A stretch of 6,874 nt of DNA from positions 1 through 6,874 of the forward strand of contig CALHBW010000073.1 in assembly GCA_937930625.1 (NCBI GenBank), written 5' to 3'. Positions 6,165-6,874 of the stretch are shown here, one piece after another. The DNA is from an uncultured Saprospiraceae bacterium. Lineage in GTDB: Bacteria; Bacteroidota; Bacteroidia; Chitinophagales; Saprospiraceae. The notes beneath the pieces are model-generated. The model saw only the letters and a list, made by a program, of their open reading frames with translations, searched no databases and was not told where the DNA came from. Positions within the stretch are counted from its first letter, which is position 1. The number at the start of each line of letters is the position of its first letter. A program made the translations under genes and the position numbers.

Positions 6165-6440
6165 TTAATTTAAAGTTGCCTTATAATAATCCATGATTAC
6201 TTGAAAAACACCCAAGATTTTCTCTAAGTCGCTCTTATAAGTAGTAAGCATTGAATAATCGACACTTTTTGAGCAGGGTATTTTTTTGTCAGACGAAGCT
6301 AATTTTGATGAATATAGCCGAGCTACATGACGAAAAATAGCTGAAGTATGGCGAAAAAAGACACGTTCAAAAGTGTCGATTATTTGATGTTTACTACTTA
6401 GTTGATAATTATCAAGGTTAATCCTTATATTTGTATTCAT
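6165..6440 (-). CDS. Doubtful 91-codon open frame across a palindromic element
   Basis: An open frame of 91 codons ending 7 bp before the nuclease ATG. I recognise no domain. More than half of it (codons about 14-68) is the 163-bp palindromic element at 6238-6400, read straight through. Without the element, as judged by its TA-flanked edges, the two flanks do not join in frame: the start reads MNTNIRINLDNYQL and then stops. This suggests the frame is a by-product of the insertion, not a disrupted gene. The last part (SDLEKILGVFQVIMDYYK) has an amphipathic look, so a small real protein cannot be excluded. Listed because it is the only candidate gene between the nuclease and the divergent gene. 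Confidence 0.2.
   Translation of the reverse strand: MNTNIRINLDNYQLSSKHQIIDTFERVFFRHTSAIFRHVARLYSSKLASSDKKIPCSKSVDYSMLTTYKSDLEKILGVFQVIMDYYKATLN
6238..6400. mobile_element. MITE-like palindromic element with 34-bp imperfect terminal inverted repeats
   Basis: The left arm 6238-6272 and right arm 6367-6400 are complementary at 31 of 34 positions with one single-base gap, both starting TAAGTAGTAA from the outside. TA dinucleotides at 6238-6239 and 6399-6400 would fit the TA target duplication of IS630/Tc1-mariner-type miniature elements. The interior is also partly self-complementary: a T-run at 6281-6287 faces an A-run at 6354-6359, and TAGC-CGA-GCTA at 6315-6325 sits at the exact centre, so the whole element can fold into one long hairpin. 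It carries no transposase. Alternatives are a structured RNA or a repetitive extragenic palindrome. Confidence 0.6.
6402..6415. promoter_or_regulatory. Perfect 14-bp palindrome TTGATAATTATCAA
   Basis: A perfect dyad directly next to the right end of the palindromic element and about 245 bp upstream of the nuclease ATG. It has the shape of a dimeric regulator site. There is no paired site and no clear promoter, so the operator role is a guess. Confidence 0.3.
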
Positions 6441-6541
6441 ATTTATACAAAAAATAAATGAAAATATTTTTTAAATATTTAATTATTATAAAATTTATAT
6501 GTAGTTGTTTTGCAAATATTAATAATGAATCGCTTGTTGTT

Positions 6542-6576
6542 AATTATTAATCATTGACCATTAATCATTAACCATT
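6542..6576. repeat. Degenerate heptamer array AATTATT/AATCATT/GACCATT/AACCATT
   Basis: Five consecutive 7-bp units: AATTATT, AATCATT, GACCATT, AATCATT and AACCATT. It has the same word family and orientation as 1-120 but has decayed by point changes while keeping exact phase. Confidence 0.85.
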
Positions 6577-6636
6577 AAAAAAAAGCGGTGACATTTTGGC
6601 AAATAAATCATCTTAAAAACCGTATAGTATTTAGAA

Positions 6637-6684
6637 ATTCCAAAAACAAATTCCAAGCACCAAGCACCAAATTCCAAAAAACAA
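6637..6684. repeat. Heptamer-period block ATTCCAA / GCACCAA
   Basis: Units ATTCCAA, AAACAA (one base short), ATTCCAA, GCACCAA, GCACCAA, ATTCCAA and AAAACAA. It shares a CCAA core and the 7-bp period but is a different word from AACCATT. It has almost no G on the plus strand. Confidence 0.75.
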
Positions 6685-6753
6685 ACGAATAACGAATAAC
6701 GAATACACGAATAACGAGTCAACGAATACACGAATAACGAATACACGAATCAA
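6685..6753. repeat. Tandem ACGAATA repeat with alternating 7- and 8-bp units
   Basis: Begins directly where the ATTCCAA block ends: ACGAATA x3, CACGAATA, ACGAGTCA, ACGAATA, CACGAATA, ACGAATA, CACGAATCA. Most units are 7 bp, with extra-base 8-bp variants interspersed. It ends about 30 bp before the start codon of the plus-strand gene at 6783. Confidence 0.85.
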
Positions 6754-6782
6754 CTAATTAACGAAATCACGACACAGCACAT

Positions 6783-6874
6783 ATGCTTTCAGAATTTAAG
6801 CAAAACAAACCGGGCGTATTCAAAGCCATTAAATACACCTTTTGGGCGGGAATTGCACTTGCAGTTTTGGGTAT
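6783..6874 (+). CDS. Start of a membrane protein gene, cut by the window edge
   Basis: An ATG at 6783 opens a frame that stays open to the window end, giving 30 codons. The protein starts MLSEFKQNKPGVFKAIKYT, a short basic cytosolic segment, followed by the start of a hydrophobic helix (FWAGIALAVLG). This looks like an N-terminal signal anchor or the first transmembrane helix. Function cannot be told from so little. It is the only plus-strand gene supported, divergent from the nuclease, with an ACGAATA repeat ending about 30 bp upstream. No Shine-Dalgarno sequence is clear, as is usual for this phylum. Confidence 0.65.
   Translation, partial: MLSEFKQNKPGVFKAIKYTFWAGIALAVLG

Larger units (their letters stand above)
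6441..6782. other. 342-bp non-coding divergent spacer made mostly of AT-rich DNA and short repeats
   Basis: The stretch separates minus-strand genes from the plus-strand gene at 6783. Positions 6441-6541 are very AT-rich with A/T tracts (possible promoter region, but no TAnnTTTG box found). A degenerate AACCATT-type array follows at 6542-6576, then an A8 run, a unique stretch to 6636, and two abutting heptamer blocks at 6637-6684 and 6685-6753. No RNA gene is visible. An open frame crossing it on the minus strand is only translated repeat. Confidence 0.8.

Noticed and set aside
6561..6746. 61-codon minus-strand open frame
   Set aside because: It is a translation of the ACGAATA, ATTCCAA and AACCATT repeat blocks (giving strings such as FLEFGAWCLEFVFG), not a gene.

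Overview
The window looks like chromosomal DNA of a Bacteroidota bacterium, most plausibly a Saprospiria- or Chitinophagia-like environmental lineage. The reasons are a secreted multidomain protein with a LamG-like module and a C-terminal module common in that phylum, a short TonB C-terminal-domain protein with the YPGG and GCDEEAIR signatures, AT-rich leaders without clear Shine-Dalgarno sequences, and promoter-like boxes of the TAnnTTTG type. The taxonomic placement is inference from protein style.

Layout: all confident complete genes are on the minus strand. From left to right on the plus-strand map: a 17-copy perfect AACCATT array (1-120); a 655-residue secreted LamG/dockerin-like protein (118-2085); a 150-residue TonB C-terminal-domain protein with no membrane anchor (2268-2720); a processive, membrane-bound family 2 glycosyltransferase of the cellulose-synthase-like type (2827-4308); a hairpin spacer; a soluble DPM/DPG-synthase-like family 2 glycosyltransferase (4416-5117, start reassigned); and a PD-(D/E)XK nuclease of the Rpn/transposase-like family with a seven-heptad coiled coil (5208-6158). 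To the right lies a largely non-coding stretch (6159-6782) with a MITE-like 163-bp palindromic element and several short tandem repeats. It separates the minus-strand genes from the first 92 bases of a plus-strand gene (6783 onward) that leaves the window.

The two glycosyltransferases are adjacent and co-directional and may act together in surface polysaccharide or glycolipid synthesis. The secreted protein and the TonB-domain protein are also envelope-related, but no pathway can be proven from this window.

The most striking pattern is not a gene. Four of the five spacers between confident genes, plus the one at the left edge, contain short words repeated with a 7-bp period, but mostly with a different word in each spacer: AACCATT, TTATGAG-like, GTTGATA, ATTCCAA/GCACCAA and ACGAATA. 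Three minus-strand genes end inside or within a base or two of such a block, and in one the array itself supplies the stop codon. A family of heptanucleotide intergenic repeats, together with the palindromic element near the nuclease, is the best candidate here for something under-described.
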